DNA from: Strongylocentrotus purpuratus
Taxonomy: Eukaryota > Echinodermata > Echinoidea > Camarodonta > Strongylocentrotidae
DNA length: 64,000 bases
Assembly: GCF_000002235.5 (NCBI RefSeq)
Contig: NW_022145613.1
Coordinates: forward strand, 7,371,929-7,435,928
Reading direction: 5' to 3'
Shown here: in pieces, positions 24,689 through 40,000 of the stretch
Numbering within the stretch: position 1 is the first letter of the stretch
Layout: each line of letters starts with the position of its first letter
Position numbers and translations under genes: made by a program
The notes under the pieces: generated by a model
What the model was told of the DNA's origin: nothing
What the model saw: the letters and a program-made list of their open reading frames with translations, nothing else
The model's database searches: none

Positions 24689-27600
24689 ATACTCTACTTC
24701 TACAATAATTACCCTCTTCGTATCCATCTTTCAGGTGAATCCATTGCTTGAAGCCTTCGGAAATGCTCGAACTGTGATGAACGACAACTCGAGCCGATTC
24801 GGCAAATTCCTTCAACTTCAGTTCACAGAAGACTGCCAAATAGTAGGAGGTACATTTCACAGTGTTTTCTTTTTTTAAAGAAAATGGAGAAGAAAAAAAT
24901 CAAAGTCATTATTATCATGTAATAAACATTATGTAATATAAAATCAGGTTGATTCAAGTCAAATAGAATGTAAACTTTCATCTTAAAAAAAAAATGATTG
25001 TGATACGTGTACTTTTAATTTTATATTTCTCCAATTTTGTATGTTTAAACATGAACTTAGATTTTACAAATTTTTACACAAATTACTGTTGGGACCTTCG
25101 CGATGAAATTATGGTATTTTGTCCATTGTCCTACATTCTAGCCAAAATTGACACGTACTTACTGGAGAAGTCTCGTGTGGTATCGCAAGGAGAGGGAGAA
25201 AGAAACTTCCATGTCTTCTACTATCTGTTTGCTGGATTGACGGAACAGCAGCTCTTGAGTATACTGCTCTCACCTCCTGAAAAACACAGGTATGTCAGAC
25301 CTAGGTGCTAACTTTCAGATGGGTGTTGCCGCGAAAAATGAATGTAAGAGTTTGAAGTCTGCCTTACATTTTCCGACTCGAGACAAGTTGTTCCAAATTA
25401 CAGTTGTACCGTTTTTTCCCCAAGTTGTAAATCACCTATTAGAGGCAATCTATTCTGAAGACAATACGATCAAAACGTCGAGAACCGACACAACTCGTTA
25501 TAAGAAGACTACAGCGCTGTATGGCAGCTAGGCTAAAGCCAGGGTAGCGACACTATACTTTGTATTCACCTTGAACATCCTCTGGGATGTAATAATAAAT
25601 AAAATAATAACGTTTTATTTACCCAGGGTAGCCACTTCAGTTATGAAACTGCTCTTCCAGCGGGCCCTGCATAACATAATATGTTATTACTACCCTTCTC
25701 CAATCTAATATGCTGAGCTCCTACCTAGAAGGCAGAAGGTCCCATTGTTATAAGTCTTTGGTATGACTCGGCCGGGGTTCGAACTCATGACCTCCCGTTC
25801 ATGAGGCGGGCGCTCTAACCACTGAGCCACCATACCCGGTATGTAGCTATTGATATTATCATTGTGAAAAAACTGTGACCTTACGAGCTTTTCTTTTGCG
25901 AAACAGGACACTTACTGGGAGAGGAGAGAAAAACATCTACACCAGCGAAGACGAGTTCCTGCATTGCCAGAAGAACTACGATGAACTCCAGGATATCATG
26001 GAGCTAGTTGGCTTCACTCAAGAGGACATCTGGATGATCTACCGTCTCCTCTCAGCCGTCATTCAGATCCCCGACATCGAATTCGATGTTGATGACGAGA
26101 CGGGGGGTTCCTATATCGTCGATGAATATGTCCTGAAAGTTGGTAAGACCTACGAAAATTATTTTGGTTTACATTATAAAAAACTAGTTTGTTTTACTAC
26201 AACAGTAGGCCTACATAAGACAAAAATACATTGACAATGCTGATGGAAATATAATGGGGAAATGATCGCATGCTGAAATGATAGACGAAGGGGAAAAGAA
26301 GAAAAGAAATAATGAACAACCTTATGAATAAAAGGTTATTATCACATAATAAATGAATGACTGACAGACTGAATGATTGAACTAATAGATGACTGGTTGA
26401 CAGAATGAATAAAATAATGAACTCATGAATGAATAAAATAGTTAATGAATGATCTAGTTATTTTTTCAAACCAGTTTCTTTTTTATTTTACTCGATCTCG
26501 ATCTCCTTTCTCTTTAACAGTCGCCACGCTCCTCGGTCTAGACCCGTCAGCCCTGGCTACAGCTCTCATCTCAAATATAGTTGAAGCAAGGGGTGAGTGT
26601 ACTCTCCAATATTTCCTCCTAATGAATATAATATCATGATTTGATATCTCAGTAGATCAGAGCGAGAAGAGAGTTTTATCTTATCATTAAACACAGGATT
26701 AACAGTCCTTCTGGCACTCAACGGATTTGCATCAAGATTTTATTGAGCAAATAAAATGATGTGATACAGGGCAATATAACGCAACTGGATTCCCAATTCA
26801 TTATCGAAAGATATATTGACCTGTTTGTCTTTTTCAAATGCCGTACGTTTCCAACTTTTCCACATTTTATGTGATTATAATGATTATGCATGTCTATATC
26901 TATTGTTATATATTCTGTCCATACATATATAAGAATAGAGGCCGACTATTAAAACTGTATTTTTCTCTTTCTGTACTGATATATCTGAAATTGGTGCGAC
27001 TTATTTTCTTTTTACAAAGTAAGATGTAAAGGGCACCAGAGGGCAATAGCCCCACAAAGTGATATGCTCTCCTATGTATGTTTTCGACCACTGACCACTT
27101 CATGAAATGGATCCACACCTGTAGGTAGTGAAAGAATAAGATTATTTCTATTAGCTAGTCTATAAGACAAAATTTAACTTCTATGATAATTTACTTTAAT
27201 CGTTCTCGTCTTACCCAGGCGAACAGATCGTGACTTTGAAGAACGTCGGGCAGGCGAACGATGGCCGGGATGCCCTAGCTAAGGCTCTCTACAGTAAGCT
27301 CTTCAATTGGATCGTCAACCAAATCAACTCCCTCATCGCTCCCGATGATGATTGCCCGTGAGTATTTTATTTTATGATATGATATGATTTGATTCTTCTA
27401 GTTATTAAGATACAACTTTTTCAACCACATCTACATATTAAAGAGAAACATTGATAGGTATGAGAGTAAAACAAACCGCTGGAGGTTCTTAGAATGTGGA
27501 CAGACGGGCAGTGAAACGGCCATAGTCATTCGTGTATGATGGAATTTTATTTTATTTTTATATGACCTCTGTTGCACCAAATATCATCGAGTGCTTAAAG

Positions 27601-28985
27601 ACCACTACCGGTACCATTTTTTTTTAATTGTGGTGCTAACGACAAAAGTGATTCGTTATTATTTTCGAGTCGGTGCTCGGGGATTGGGATAATTATTGTC
27701 TGTGTTCCCAGACAGTACTGTTGTTGAAGATAAATTGTCACTATAGTCTTTGATTTTGAAAAAAAGTTCTTGAAATGACTTGTCGGACAACATGGTTAGA
27801 AAGAGCGAAACAACATAGGAATATAGGTTTATTTTCTCCATCTTAATGTTTCAAGTTAAGTCTCTTGTTCTGAGGTGTTTTGTCTTCTCATCCCAACATA
27901 ATCACATTATGGGATGAGAAGACAAAACATTTTCACATGATGACGGTATCTTTACAGGGGAACTAAAGGCTACGAGATCGGCATCCTAGACATCTACGGC
28001 TTTGAGAACTTTGGGAAGAACAGCTTCGAGCAGCTGTGCATCAACCTTACCAACGAACAACTTCAGTACTACTTCAACCAACGGATCTTTGCCTGGGAGT
28101 TGGCCGAGTACGCCGGGGAGGGTATCCCCAAGCACTCGGTCAAGTACCAAGACAACATGCCGGTTCTGGACCTCTTTCTGGCGGTAAGGATTGGACCATA
28201 GACGTAATACGTCTATGATTGGACCAAGGTTTTCCGGATGAGTTGTGGGATAATATAAATTGACTTGCAATCACTATATACGAAATAGCAAACAAGAATG
28301 AAGTGTGACAAGAATGAGAAGGGAAACAAAAGAAGGAAACATGAATGGATGTTAGAGGAGACTTTTAAAATCATTTGTTTGCCACATAATATTGTAAATC
28401 AATTTGATCTGCTCGATTCGAAGTGGGAATTGATGTTAGAGGAAATGTAGCAAAAGTCGAAAACAGTAAATCTTACACCGACAATGAAAAATGCTTTATA
28501 AGATGGTGAACGGTTAATAAGTTAAACATATGAATCAATAAACAGACTTAGATCTACATTCTTGTTATTCTTCAAGCTCCAGAAATATGACTAGGTTCGT
28601 TTTTAGTCGTCTCTTTGTTAAATCACATATTTCCCTCCATTTCTAGAAGCCGCTTGGTCTCCTTTCACTCCTGGACGAGGAGGCTAGGTTCCCCAAGGGC
28701 ACTGACGTCACCCTAGTGGGCAAGTTTTCGACCAATCACAGCAAGAACAGCAACTTCTTGATGCAGAAGAAGAACAAGGGTAACACGACTATCTTCGGGG
28801 TCAAGCATTACGCATCAGAGGTAGGATTGTTTCTCATACAATTATCTATTTATTTGTCCACACCTTGAAAACAATTGGGCAGAATAATTGTTCATTATCT
28901 ACTAATAAAGGATGGAAAGGGACAAGCGTGTTTGTTGGGTAAAACTGAACACCATATTGAGTGACACTTCACACACACACACACG

Positions 28986-29029
<44 letters not shown>

Positions 29030-31043
29030 CTGCATGTTTCATTTAATCCCCGTATTGGACATGTTTTACCCAACTTATCTACAATACAACTATTGTTGTA
29101 ATCAAAAGTATATTCAACTTGTACATGTGGGAGGAGCCCAAATAGATGCTCCTTCACATTGAGCTGAACTAGTGAGCCTGAAGTCGCAGACAAAATATAA
29201 AATATCATTCATGGAGAAACATTTGGCCGCTGCCGCTGGCTACGCTACATGTATGTAGATTGTTCTCCATCTACCTTAATATCACAGAATTATATCCATG
29301 TATACTAATCTTCATCATAATATATTGATATTGTTATAATTTTCATACGTGATTATTTCTATTTTAATACAGTGTATAAACATACATCTGTCCGATTCAA
29401 TTGACAAATTTGAAGAAATATTGCCAAATAAGTCACTTTGAACCTGTAGCTTTAACTAGATTCTCTCAACGCACTGCATGTATATTTGTATGTTACCTAT
29501 TTTTTTGGTTTCGTTTTATTTCAGATCTGGTACGACTCTACAGGGTTTCTCGAGAAGAATCGTGATACATTCAGCTCTGTTCTATCTGAATGCTTGACCA
29601 AGTCAGATAATGGTCTGGTTAAGTTCCTCTTCGTTCAACAACAAGAACAAAAGTAAGACCCTTCTCCCTACTTCCGTCCTAGTAATTAGAATATGATGAC
29701 AATAGTTTGTTTAACAGATTGGATATTTAAGTCTGTAACATGTTCATGTAGTTGATTCTTTTGTACCCATGTGGTCGATGCGTTTAAGTTTAAAGTCACT
29801 CTGTATATCATTCTTGGGGCAATTCTCAGTTAAAAACTTTAACATTTCCTTCTTTCTAATTGTTGATATTGCATTACTGTGATTATGAATCTTAATTCAA
29901 ATTCAAGACTGGAACTTGAAGTACAGTTACAGCTATAATTTCACAATTTATATTCACTATATTATATAGGCCTATCTGAACATAATTATTACGAACTTTA
30001 ACTCCTTTTAATTTTGTTTTATTGTAATGCTTTTAGAAACATCATTGGTCAGATGATGTCAATTGAGTGTCATTCGGCAGCTAATCGGAAACAATTAAAG
30101 AATGTTTTGAAAATAATAAAAGATCACGACGTTTCGTGCGCCGCTGCAACACTTCGTTATCACCTGACGAAGTGTTGCAGCGGCGCACGAAACGTCATGA
30201 TCTTTTCGATCCCTTGTTGACCATACATTGCGAGACAAATGAATATCACTAGCGATATTATTTTTGATACTACATCCTAATATATTTAGCATTAATTACA
30301 AAATGGTTTATACTATTTGTGCTTTTTAGTAAAAGGGGTCTGGGCACTCCGTTCAGGAATCAGAAGGATATCTTGATGTGCAAGCCGGCCCCTACGATCA
30401 CGATCAACCCAGGTGTGAGTCTGTCCAGAGAAGCCGCTAGGAAACTAAAGAAACAGTAAGGGCATTATTATTATTATTATTATTATTATTTATTTATTAT
30501 TATCATTATTATTATTATTATTTTTTTTTTGGGGGGGGGGGGGGGTGGAGGGGATGCAGATAATTTTATTAAGCTCAAATGGGACCTCAAAGAGAGAAGA
30601 AAAGAGGAGCAAATAATCGCAGACTACACATGATATTCATGAAGAAACCCACACCAATGCAGATCGGATACCTCATGAATCATGACGGATGATAATATCT
30701 ATCAAAAATTTGCATTGCACGATACATCTCTCCCAATTATATATAGTGATAATCAATGTTTTATTCAGAGCTCTCAGCCTGTCAGTGATAGCAATTTCAT
30801 TAACTGAAGGCTCACCTTTATTCGAGAAAAAATGAAAGAGATTATCCCTTCCATACTTTATGTTTTTAGACTGAAAGAAGAGAAAACGGCCAGAGCTAAA
30901 GCAGCCAGGTCCAAGAACCAAATACCTACCGTAGGATCCCAATTCAAGGTAAGGATAGTCTTATTTGATACTCAACCTATACAGATTGAGATTGAGAGAG
31001 AAAAGGGGGATAGAGAGAGGAATAAAGATAGAGAGAGGAATAA

Positions 31044-31094
<51 letters not shown>

Positions 31095-34000
31095 GAGAGA
31101 GAAAATGACAGAGCTGTTTTCTGTGTATTATTTATCTCATTTTCATTTGCTACATTTCATCCACCCTTGAAAGATATTCTTTTTCGCTATAAAGTAAAAG
31201 GCAGTACATCATATTAATGGAGAAATTGGACAATTAAGTTGAAATCTATTTTTTTATTAATTTCTTTGAAAAGAAAAATATCAAGTGAAGAGCTTTTTAC
31301 GTTGATGTAATAAATATAATCATTTCTGGCTAAGAATGTTGAGGTCAATCGTTTTGCTGGAAATTCTGTCTCTTTTCATAAGTCACGATGTTAAATGGGT
31401 TTGAACGCGCGCCAAAGCGTACACCGTATGGTTTGTTTGGGTTACGATCTAAGGGCTAGGGCATCTAGCCAAATGATTATACGACTTTTCAAAGAAGGAC
31501 ACTGCATAAAGAAAGGTAAATTTCCCACCAGTTTTTGAAAGTCATGTTCACGTTACTTAAGGTCATAATGGATAGCTGGAAAGCTTCAAAATGTAACCAA
31601 TAGAATCTTCTTTCTCGTGAGAAATTTTGGATGAACCTTTGTTGATGAAAGTATATGAATCAAATGATCTTAGAATTCTCTGACATAAAAATTAATGTAG
31701 ACATTTTCTGTCGTCACCTCAGGATCAATGCAGTACATTCACATGCAACGTAGTATTGAATATCAAAGTATGTCGCAAAAAACACATAGGTAACATGAAA
31801 ATCAACGAATCTATCGTCACCTGTGTGAACTTAGGAGGAGAGTAGATCACACTTAAGTGACCTGCGATTTCTAAGAGTCTGTAAGGGAAGAAGGAAGATT
31901 GATTCACGACCTCAATTAAAGTGAATGGATTGCTTCCTGTTGTCTTCCGAATCGCTTCGGCTAAGGGATGACTATGGGTGAATGCGGTCAGTGGATTGCC
32001 AGTCTTTCTTTGTAGTCATGGGACTCTGTTTCACGTCGATTTATGGCAGATGTAAACAACATGAAACGAAAGATGACAGTTGCTTAAGAGCATCAAAACA
32101 ATACCAGATTACCGGAATTTAGGGATTGACCTCTATATCGCAGTTAGTTAATTTATGTGTCGTCTGCTAAGAGCCCGATGGGCACTAACTCTAGAAATAG
32201 CGTCATTTTAGCTACTACCACATGTCATATTATGTTGCCATCGCGGCGTTGGGAGGAATAAGTGCCCAAAGTGCTACAAAATCTTCCATGAGCCCGGGGG
32301 AATTGGATGAGGAGGAGGGGGGGGGGGGGGGAACTCGCTAACATGAACACCCTCACTTCTAAAGTTACTCGGCGCCATCTTGTCCAAGATACTATTATTC
32401 TATTAACATCAAATATGCAGAAGTGCAGGAAGTAATTCAGTTTCAATACCAACATCAATCCACACGACTTGCTGTGAAAATGTTTTGTCTTTTCATCCCA
32501 TAATGTGATTATGTTGGAATGAGAAGAGAAGGGCAAACAATTATTGGTTGCCAAACCATATCTCACATTTAAGAATTAATATTTCCCCTTCCCAGGGCCA
32601 AAGCAAACGTGATGCCTTTCTAGTAACCTTTAGTGATACCGTAAGGTCAAAAAGAGAGGGTTAACCAGAAGAATAGTATGTCATCCTGATTGCCGGATGA
32701 ATAGGTGATTGTTCGAGGTCTATCCTTCCTTTCTTTGAACCAGGGATATTACATGTCGGTCAACAAACTTTGCCTTGACCAGTATGTTAACAAATTTGTA
32801 AACAACGGCGATTACGCATGCGCACTGCGGATTACGGGATGTAGAGAATTGTACATAGCTAAGTGTAGTTGACTTAACAGATTAATAACATAAAGAATAG
32901 TAATGTTGACTCGGAAATGAAAGCATCACTAGTGCGCAGTAAAGCTCATTATTGTAAGCATCAACTTGATCTGATTAAAAAACTATTTTTCATGAATGGA
33001 GCGATACTCCTTCCTAATCATCATGTTTTGAATTTTAATTTGTATTGAATATGGATTTGAAATACCTTTTTCTGCAATCGATACTTTTTAAAGGTTATGA
33101 TTAACGAGAGATTTATATTTCCACAATGTGGTATGTGGCATTTCTCACAAATTATTGTGGAAGACATGCCGTCTGTTTCACGCCAAGTATTAGAATATTT
33201 GTTTTCTATATTCTTGTGAGTAATTCTAACTATTAACATATTGTTTTTATATCCTTTCTTTTTCAGAGCTCACTGACGAGTTTAATGGAAAAGCTTCTTT
33301 CCGCCGACGCCCAGTTCATCCGCTGTATCAAACCGAACTCGTACAGCCGACACAACCAGTTCGACCACGAGTTGGTTCTTCGGCAGCTACGGTACACAGG
33401 CGTCCTCGAGACTATCCGGATCCGAAAGAGCGGATATCCAACACGACTTCAGTTCTCGGATTTCCAGCATCGGTAAGTAGATAAAGTGACGTTTTAGGAG
33501 GACTCATTTATTCGATGAGTTTTTGATGAAAACATGGATGCCTGTAAGATTAAATGGATACTTGCACGATGGGTCACATCTAGCTGGAAGCTAAGATTTG
33601 TTTCAGTCAGATAGGTCCTCTGGCAGAAGAATTGAAATGTTTCTCTGCAACTAGCAAGAAGCATGGATTCTTTTCGACAAGTTGACTTTACACGTGAAAT
33701 AAACAATTAACTACCGTAAATTTCTTATGGTATTCCTAAATTCGTTTTTCACAGCATGTTTAAAAAAGACAAACCCTTGGTAGGCTATAACTATAGGATC
33801 AAACATCAATATGATATTATCTTTGCATTCTTGAGATTCACACATTAGATGAGTATCATCGTAATATGACTTTAATTTTCGTTTTTGTTTTTGTCTGAAA
33901 GGTATAAGTTTATTGGCTTCCCACTAACAGCAGACATTGATGTGCATCCCAAAAAGTGCAAGCAAATTCTCGAAGCGGCTGGTTGCACAGACTATCACAT

Positions 34001-37000
34001 AGGCAAATCAAAGGTTAGTGATCTCCTTTTTTACTACATTAATTTTTAAAAATTGTTTTTGAAGTTCAAAGATTTAGAGAAAATGAAATAAGGTCCAATG
34101 TGGCTAGTAACCTGACATTATTTGAAAAGACGTGAATACGTAGAAACACGATTGAATATCAAATACTGAGAGATTTTCAGTTTTTCACACACAGGAAAGA
34201 CATGCCATGCAAAATTTGAATTCGATTGGATTAAAAAATAAAGATCTATATTTCTTATAAAATGTCAGGATTCTCACTGAGGTAGAGAAACAAATTAAGA
34301 GAAGAGCCCAATATTTCTTCTTGGATCTTTCCAAGAACACGACGAATAAAGGACGTTGCTCCAAGTTTATCTCACTAACATCATCGTCTCAAAGATGCTT
34401 TCCCAGTTGCCATGACAATGTGGATCTAAATAGCAGTTTTGCAAAGGATGCATGCAGTATTTCTAATTTTATTCCTGATTTATAATTAGCCCAAACTACT
34501 CCATGGCAATTTAATCATAAGACAATGGTAAGGTAAAAAATTTGATTTAGCCCTTCTAGATCTTTCCATGAACCGACAAATTGAAGGATGTTGCTCAAAG
34601 TTTATCTCGTCACCATCGTCTTGTCAAGATGCTATACCATTGTCATGAGAATTCGGATCTTGAGGCACAATCTTACAATGAAGATGCTTGTGATCTTTAT
34701 ACTTCACTATCATTATTCCAAAAGGTCCTTCGGAAAAAAGGGAGATATGTGCGTGCGTGGGCTGTGAGTCTGCATGTGAGTGTGCGTGTGTGTCTGATTA
34801 TCAAGGGAATATTTCATTCAATATCTGATGATTGGGCTGTTAAATAGTTACGTTGTGACCATCAAAAATGTGTTTGGGTAACTTGGCGAGTATCATCATT
34901 GATCATCGAGATTAATCTTTATTATGTTTCCAATTTCTAAATGTTTCTCCAATCAGTAAACACCTTTCTTCCCATCTGATATAAACTATAGCCTATCTCT
35001 ATTTGTAATATTAAGCTCGATGAACGGTCCATATTTATCGTGTGGAGTACGTTTTCATCATATCATGTTGAATACACAGTTTGTTACTTCAGAGAATAAT
35101 TCTATTCCAATATATCGGTTATCATGGAATAGATATGAATCGGTCCTTCTTCAAGAATAGAAGAAATTGTTACAAGGATTTCTCTTTGTATGCAGGTTAA
35201 TGAACTGATTACTGATTTTGTCCACATCAGATTATTGCTGGCATTCTTGACCCAGAATTAGACAAGTTATTTCCCGAGAGGTCTCCTGATGGTCAGGCTT
35301 GGTTGCAGCAAGTCACCTCCCTAGTTGCAGCCTTGGTTTTATTTCACAATGTGAGCCCATGTAAAAGAGACAAAACACACGAGGGTCATTGATTATGAAA
35401 AAGCTCTCTCCCGGGATGGCCGTGATGGCGATCAGTGTCGCTTCGATGACACGATGCCATACAGCGAAACGTGTTTGTGGTCACGGGCCCATGACTAGTC
35501 ACAGTAGGAACACAAACATTGATCTAAATCGGTCACTCACATTCTCCGAAAAGACCTGGGATGTTCGACTAATGGCAACTTCCAGGTGGCCATCAGGTAT
35601 TAAGAATGAAAAACATCCATGTTATACGTGGCTATGGCGACACTTCCTTGCCGCTAGAAAGTTGCTATGGTGTCTCGTTATCATGATACTCATTTTTTCC
35701 TCTCCCGCCTCCCGCCGCCTGTACACAATGTGACGTCATAATTATGGTGCATCTTTTTGGCGCCACCTGGGATATTCTTCATCGTCTGTGGAAGGACTCC
35801 TTGACTAGTTCTAAAATTAATTAAAAATAATATGTTTATTTATACCATTGGCAGGGAGAAAAATGCACTGAGCTGATTGATCATAATTATGGGTTTTGTT
35901 TGTCAATTTGAGAGCCTTTTTTCGTTTTATGTTCAAAGCTTACATCAAATCCTATTCTCATATCACTGTGCTAACTGATTTCACGTCTCCTCCTCTCTCT
36001 CCCTCTCTCTACCTCACTCTACCTCTCTCCCTTCTCTCTCTCTCTCTCTCTCTCTCACTCTCACACACACATACACACACATATACGCACACCACTATCT
36101 TTCTTCTCTAATCTGACTCTCTACAGACTCCTTTTATATCATAAAAAATGAACAAACAAGCCTTCGTCATTGTTTAATAATTTATTCCACCTTTCCCGAT
36201 GATGACATTTACTTTTATCTTATTATTGGTGCCACTAATTGCCGAAATGACAAGTTGTTTACAGCAGAAAATCTGCAGAAGAGGCAGGGCTAAGCGATTT
36301 CCCGGTCGGCTGAAGATACACGCAAGTATTTTGTATATATCTCACCGTAAAAAGTACATTGAATTCGGAGCTGGAGTGATATCATCTTGTCGATGTTCTC
36401 GAGTCAGGAAATTTGGATTCAACTGAATTAAACTTGATGACTAAATTATTCCACAGGGCATACAAGAATTTGTGTTCGTTTATGAATTCGTGTTTCCTAC
36501 CCCGCCTAGACCAGACGCCATTGCACAGGACACTCTATTATCAGGACGCCCCAATCTTCCTTACATAAGTAACAAACACAGTTGCCATCGGTGGGACCAT
36601 CAACGTCTCCTTGCAGCGATTTTAATCATGATGATGATAACAGTGATTAACAAACGGCTATGCATCTTGGAAAGTATCCAAGGCAATAAACATCCTCTTG
36701 TTTTCATCACGTGCTCCTCACCCGAATAGTTAAATGTCTACTTATGGCTCTTAATCCAGACTGGATCTGTTTTTGACGGAAAGTCTAGTTCTATAAATGA
36801 AGCGCAATCTGGTAAGACAGGGCATCTAGTTAGTTACAATAATTTGGTCCAGATCCAAGTTAGGCCAGGGATATCCTGGACAGACCTGGAGTCTAACATG
36901 TGACGCCCACATGTTGAGTTGGACCTGGTCCGTATCTTAGGATGTGATCAGGCCACAGTGTTCCTCGTCTAATCTAGCCACAGGCCCTTGTTGACCACTT

Positions 37001-40000
37001 GCAATGGGGGCGTTAGCCTTGTTCGTTACAAGGATGTCTACCTTAAAGAAACGATCCTCCCACTCACAAGACACACATCGGGGGCTAACGTTAGATGAAA
37101 TCATGGATAAGATACAGTTCTCGTCCCATCTCTCGAAGCTGCTGAGATTCGGGTCAGTTCTGTTTAAACAGTCTATATCATCGATCTAATTTATCAGGGA
37201 TTAGCTGGGGAAAACTAGGTTCGTCATGGTAATCATATCAATATTGTACTTCAACATTAACAAATGAAGAAAAACAAAAACCAGTACACAAGATTTTTTT
37301 TAAAGCCTTCAACTATCTTTTGGCAATGCCCTCCCTGTAAGCCATCATCGTTTATTTACATCCGTAGTATAGTCAGGGGCCTGTGGATTTTAGGTCCCTG
37401 GTAATTAAAATTTGCATTATAGAACGAATATTTATATTTGCCACGCCGAAGTAAAAAAATTTGCACCTCTTTCCTTAAACTTGCTCCATGCACTGGAAAG
37501 TGATAATGTTCGTGTGATGTACACCCTGCATCTTGTAACGCACGAATTCACCTGACATTTTGTCTCGAAGCTGTGACTCCAGTTATCTCGTTTATGATCA
37601 GCTCATGAAGGATACCATAGTGAGTCAACTTTGTTTAGCCTCCAATCCCTAATTTCCCGCCCTTTGCTATGTACCCTTTGACCGACATGCGTCTGCACGA
37701 GGGGTGACGAGAAAATGTTATATTACTGACTACTGAGACACTAATCACTGTAATAAAAATAATATGGGGATATTTCCTAATTCTTTATACCGTTTGTCAG
37801 TCACAAGTCTGCGCAAAGATAACGAGAAATTATTGGAGGGATCGATGGAATATCACAAAAATTAGCATCCTATGCAGATGCTTATTATTATTGTTTCTTT
37901 TGATTATTATTAGGTACGAGACATAATAAGCAGTTCTCGGCTGCGAAATCACTGCTCGACGCCATTGCACCTCCTATTTAAGATTATTGTTTTGGTCTGA
38001 AATTACGTCTTCTTGATGGAAAAGTGTGTATATGTGTGATGTTGGAGGGGGGGGGGGGGGGGTCGCAACTTCCATAGAGGTGCAATTGACTGTTCTTCAA
38101 GTTTTACGGAATGAAACTGGTGTTGTTGTTTTTTCCTGAAAAAATGAGCACCCAGTAATAATTATTGGTTATTTGGTTGTCGGCCAATCCGATATTAATT
38201 ATTATGATCGCTGTTTTGTAGCTCAGTAAGCCTTTTAACCTCATTTAAAGTCGAACATAATTCTCGTCAGCATTTTTCTTGTTTTTAGTTGGGGGCTGTT
38301 TTTTTTCTTCTTCTCTTCAACAGTTTCGAAGAATTTTCTCTGAACGACCAAAGCATCGAGACTATAGTTTTCTAATCGTCAAGCCTAAAATCGATTCCGA
38401 AGGCTCGATTTTAAGACACCTTTTAAAGCCCCCCCCCCTAATCAACAGTTCTGTAGACTTTTTAAGAAAGAAAAACACATAAAAGGCATTGTTGTCTAAT
38501 CATCAAGCTTTTAGTATGAACCCAAGGCTCGATTTTCAGGCACTTTTAAAAACAAAATAATTACTTAGAAAGGTGCAGTTTTAGGGTTCCACCTTATCAT
38601 TGCTTTGTATATTATTTTCTGCCGGCTCGGAAATCTGGGGACCTAAGCACTGATCGTGTTTTTAAGATAAAAGATGATTGATTTAATTCAAAACTATTGG
38701 CGGACCTTAGAAGGGAAATCTGATTTATGTTTCCAGAAATAAAGTTCCGTTCACAGTATGAGTGGTCCGAACTACTGAACTTTTCGACTGAACAGGTCAT
38801 ATAGAGAATGATTTGTTTGGTTGTTTGTATCTTGTCATTTTAAATCTGTATGAGTTCTTTTTTATTTGTTCACTTCTTTTTTTATTCTAGTCTTGTTAAT
38901 GTAACAGTTGTTGTTTGTTTCTTCTTGTTCTTGATCTTAACTTTTTGTTTTCTTTGTTTTATTGTTCCCTTAAAAATGATTCCACCCATCTTTTCCACCT
39001 ATGTTTGCCATATCATTCTATCGTCGATACGGCTCTTCATGTATTCATCGACATACCTTTTCCATGACATTTTGTCATAAATTGTTTTCTAAGATCCTCT
39101 CAAGTTCTTATTGCTGTCTTTTTGTTGTTATGTCTTCTCATTCTACTGTTACCTTTCAAACTAATAATGTATTGCGCTTTTCATATTCTTTTGATTGTAA
39201 TTCTGCGAAGGCCTATTTCCGTTTGATATTACCCTTCCTCGTGTTACTTATATCATCTTCAGATAATAATATTTCCCCTTTCTCGTTAACTTGTTACCTC
39301 ATTACATTTTGCATCAGGGAAGAAGGGGGTGCCATTATAAAAATAGTTTGGAACATTGATGTCAACCAATTGCTGTTTATTTGCATGAACAGATTAAGGG
39401 CGCATCCCTTACTTATAATTCAATCGAGATATATGACGCATGAAGTGGCATGCATTCAGTTAGTTTTAGAAGTACTTTATTCACATACATGTCCAATTTG
39501 TTGTAGTGTCCATGTGACAGATTAGTACATAAATACTTGGGACATTATTTGTATTGAATGTTGCTGCTTGCAATACTTGAGCTTGCCAGAACTCCAGGCT
39601 AATTCGATTCGATTCTAGTCCTTAATTGTTTCAATATTTATGTATGTAATCTATTTCTTGTAGTAGACAATAACGTTTCTACTACCATATTTATTACATT
39701 TGCCGAACACAATGTTTGAATTAAACTATTACTCTGAAATGACACAGAACTGTGCCAACATTTTTGTGTGACGAAAATGAGATAACTGGCTCATCCGTGT
39801 GGTTATTATATTCATGACTCTATGCCAATGTATTGTATTTCTGGCAGCATAAAAGAGAAATCTAAATATATGTAGAATTTGTTTGTGGTTATCTTTAATT
39901 TCAATGGTCTTTCTAAGATTGATTTCATAATACATGATTATAAACTTTCTTTGCACTTCACTATTCACTTAGTTAATTCATTTGTTTTCATTTACAATTT

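Noticed and set aside
25776..25840. Possible functional tRNA-Met on the minus strand
   Set aside because: Anticodon loop and boxes are present, but arm pairing is poor and the sequence continues into a SINE body and tail.
28971..29208. 79-codon minus-strand frame with Cys/Val repeats
   Set aside because: Translation of the (CA)n microsatellite.
35229..35392. 52-codon open stretch after CATCAG
   Set aside because: The converter reads directly from exon 15 to exon 16, the donor is poor, and no homology was seen.
35389..35733. 114-codon plus-strand frame
   Set aside because: No motif, low-quality start and no splice or promoter context.
38325..38480. Stretch after a strong acceptor (TTCTCTTCAACAG)
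   Set aside because: No usable donor in frame and it overlaps a diverged direct repeat; the motor is already continuous across this intron.
39001..39525. 174-codon plus-strand frame
   Set aside because: No recognisable domain, Cys/Ser/Leu-rich composition from T-rich DNA, no exon signals; inside a myosin intron.
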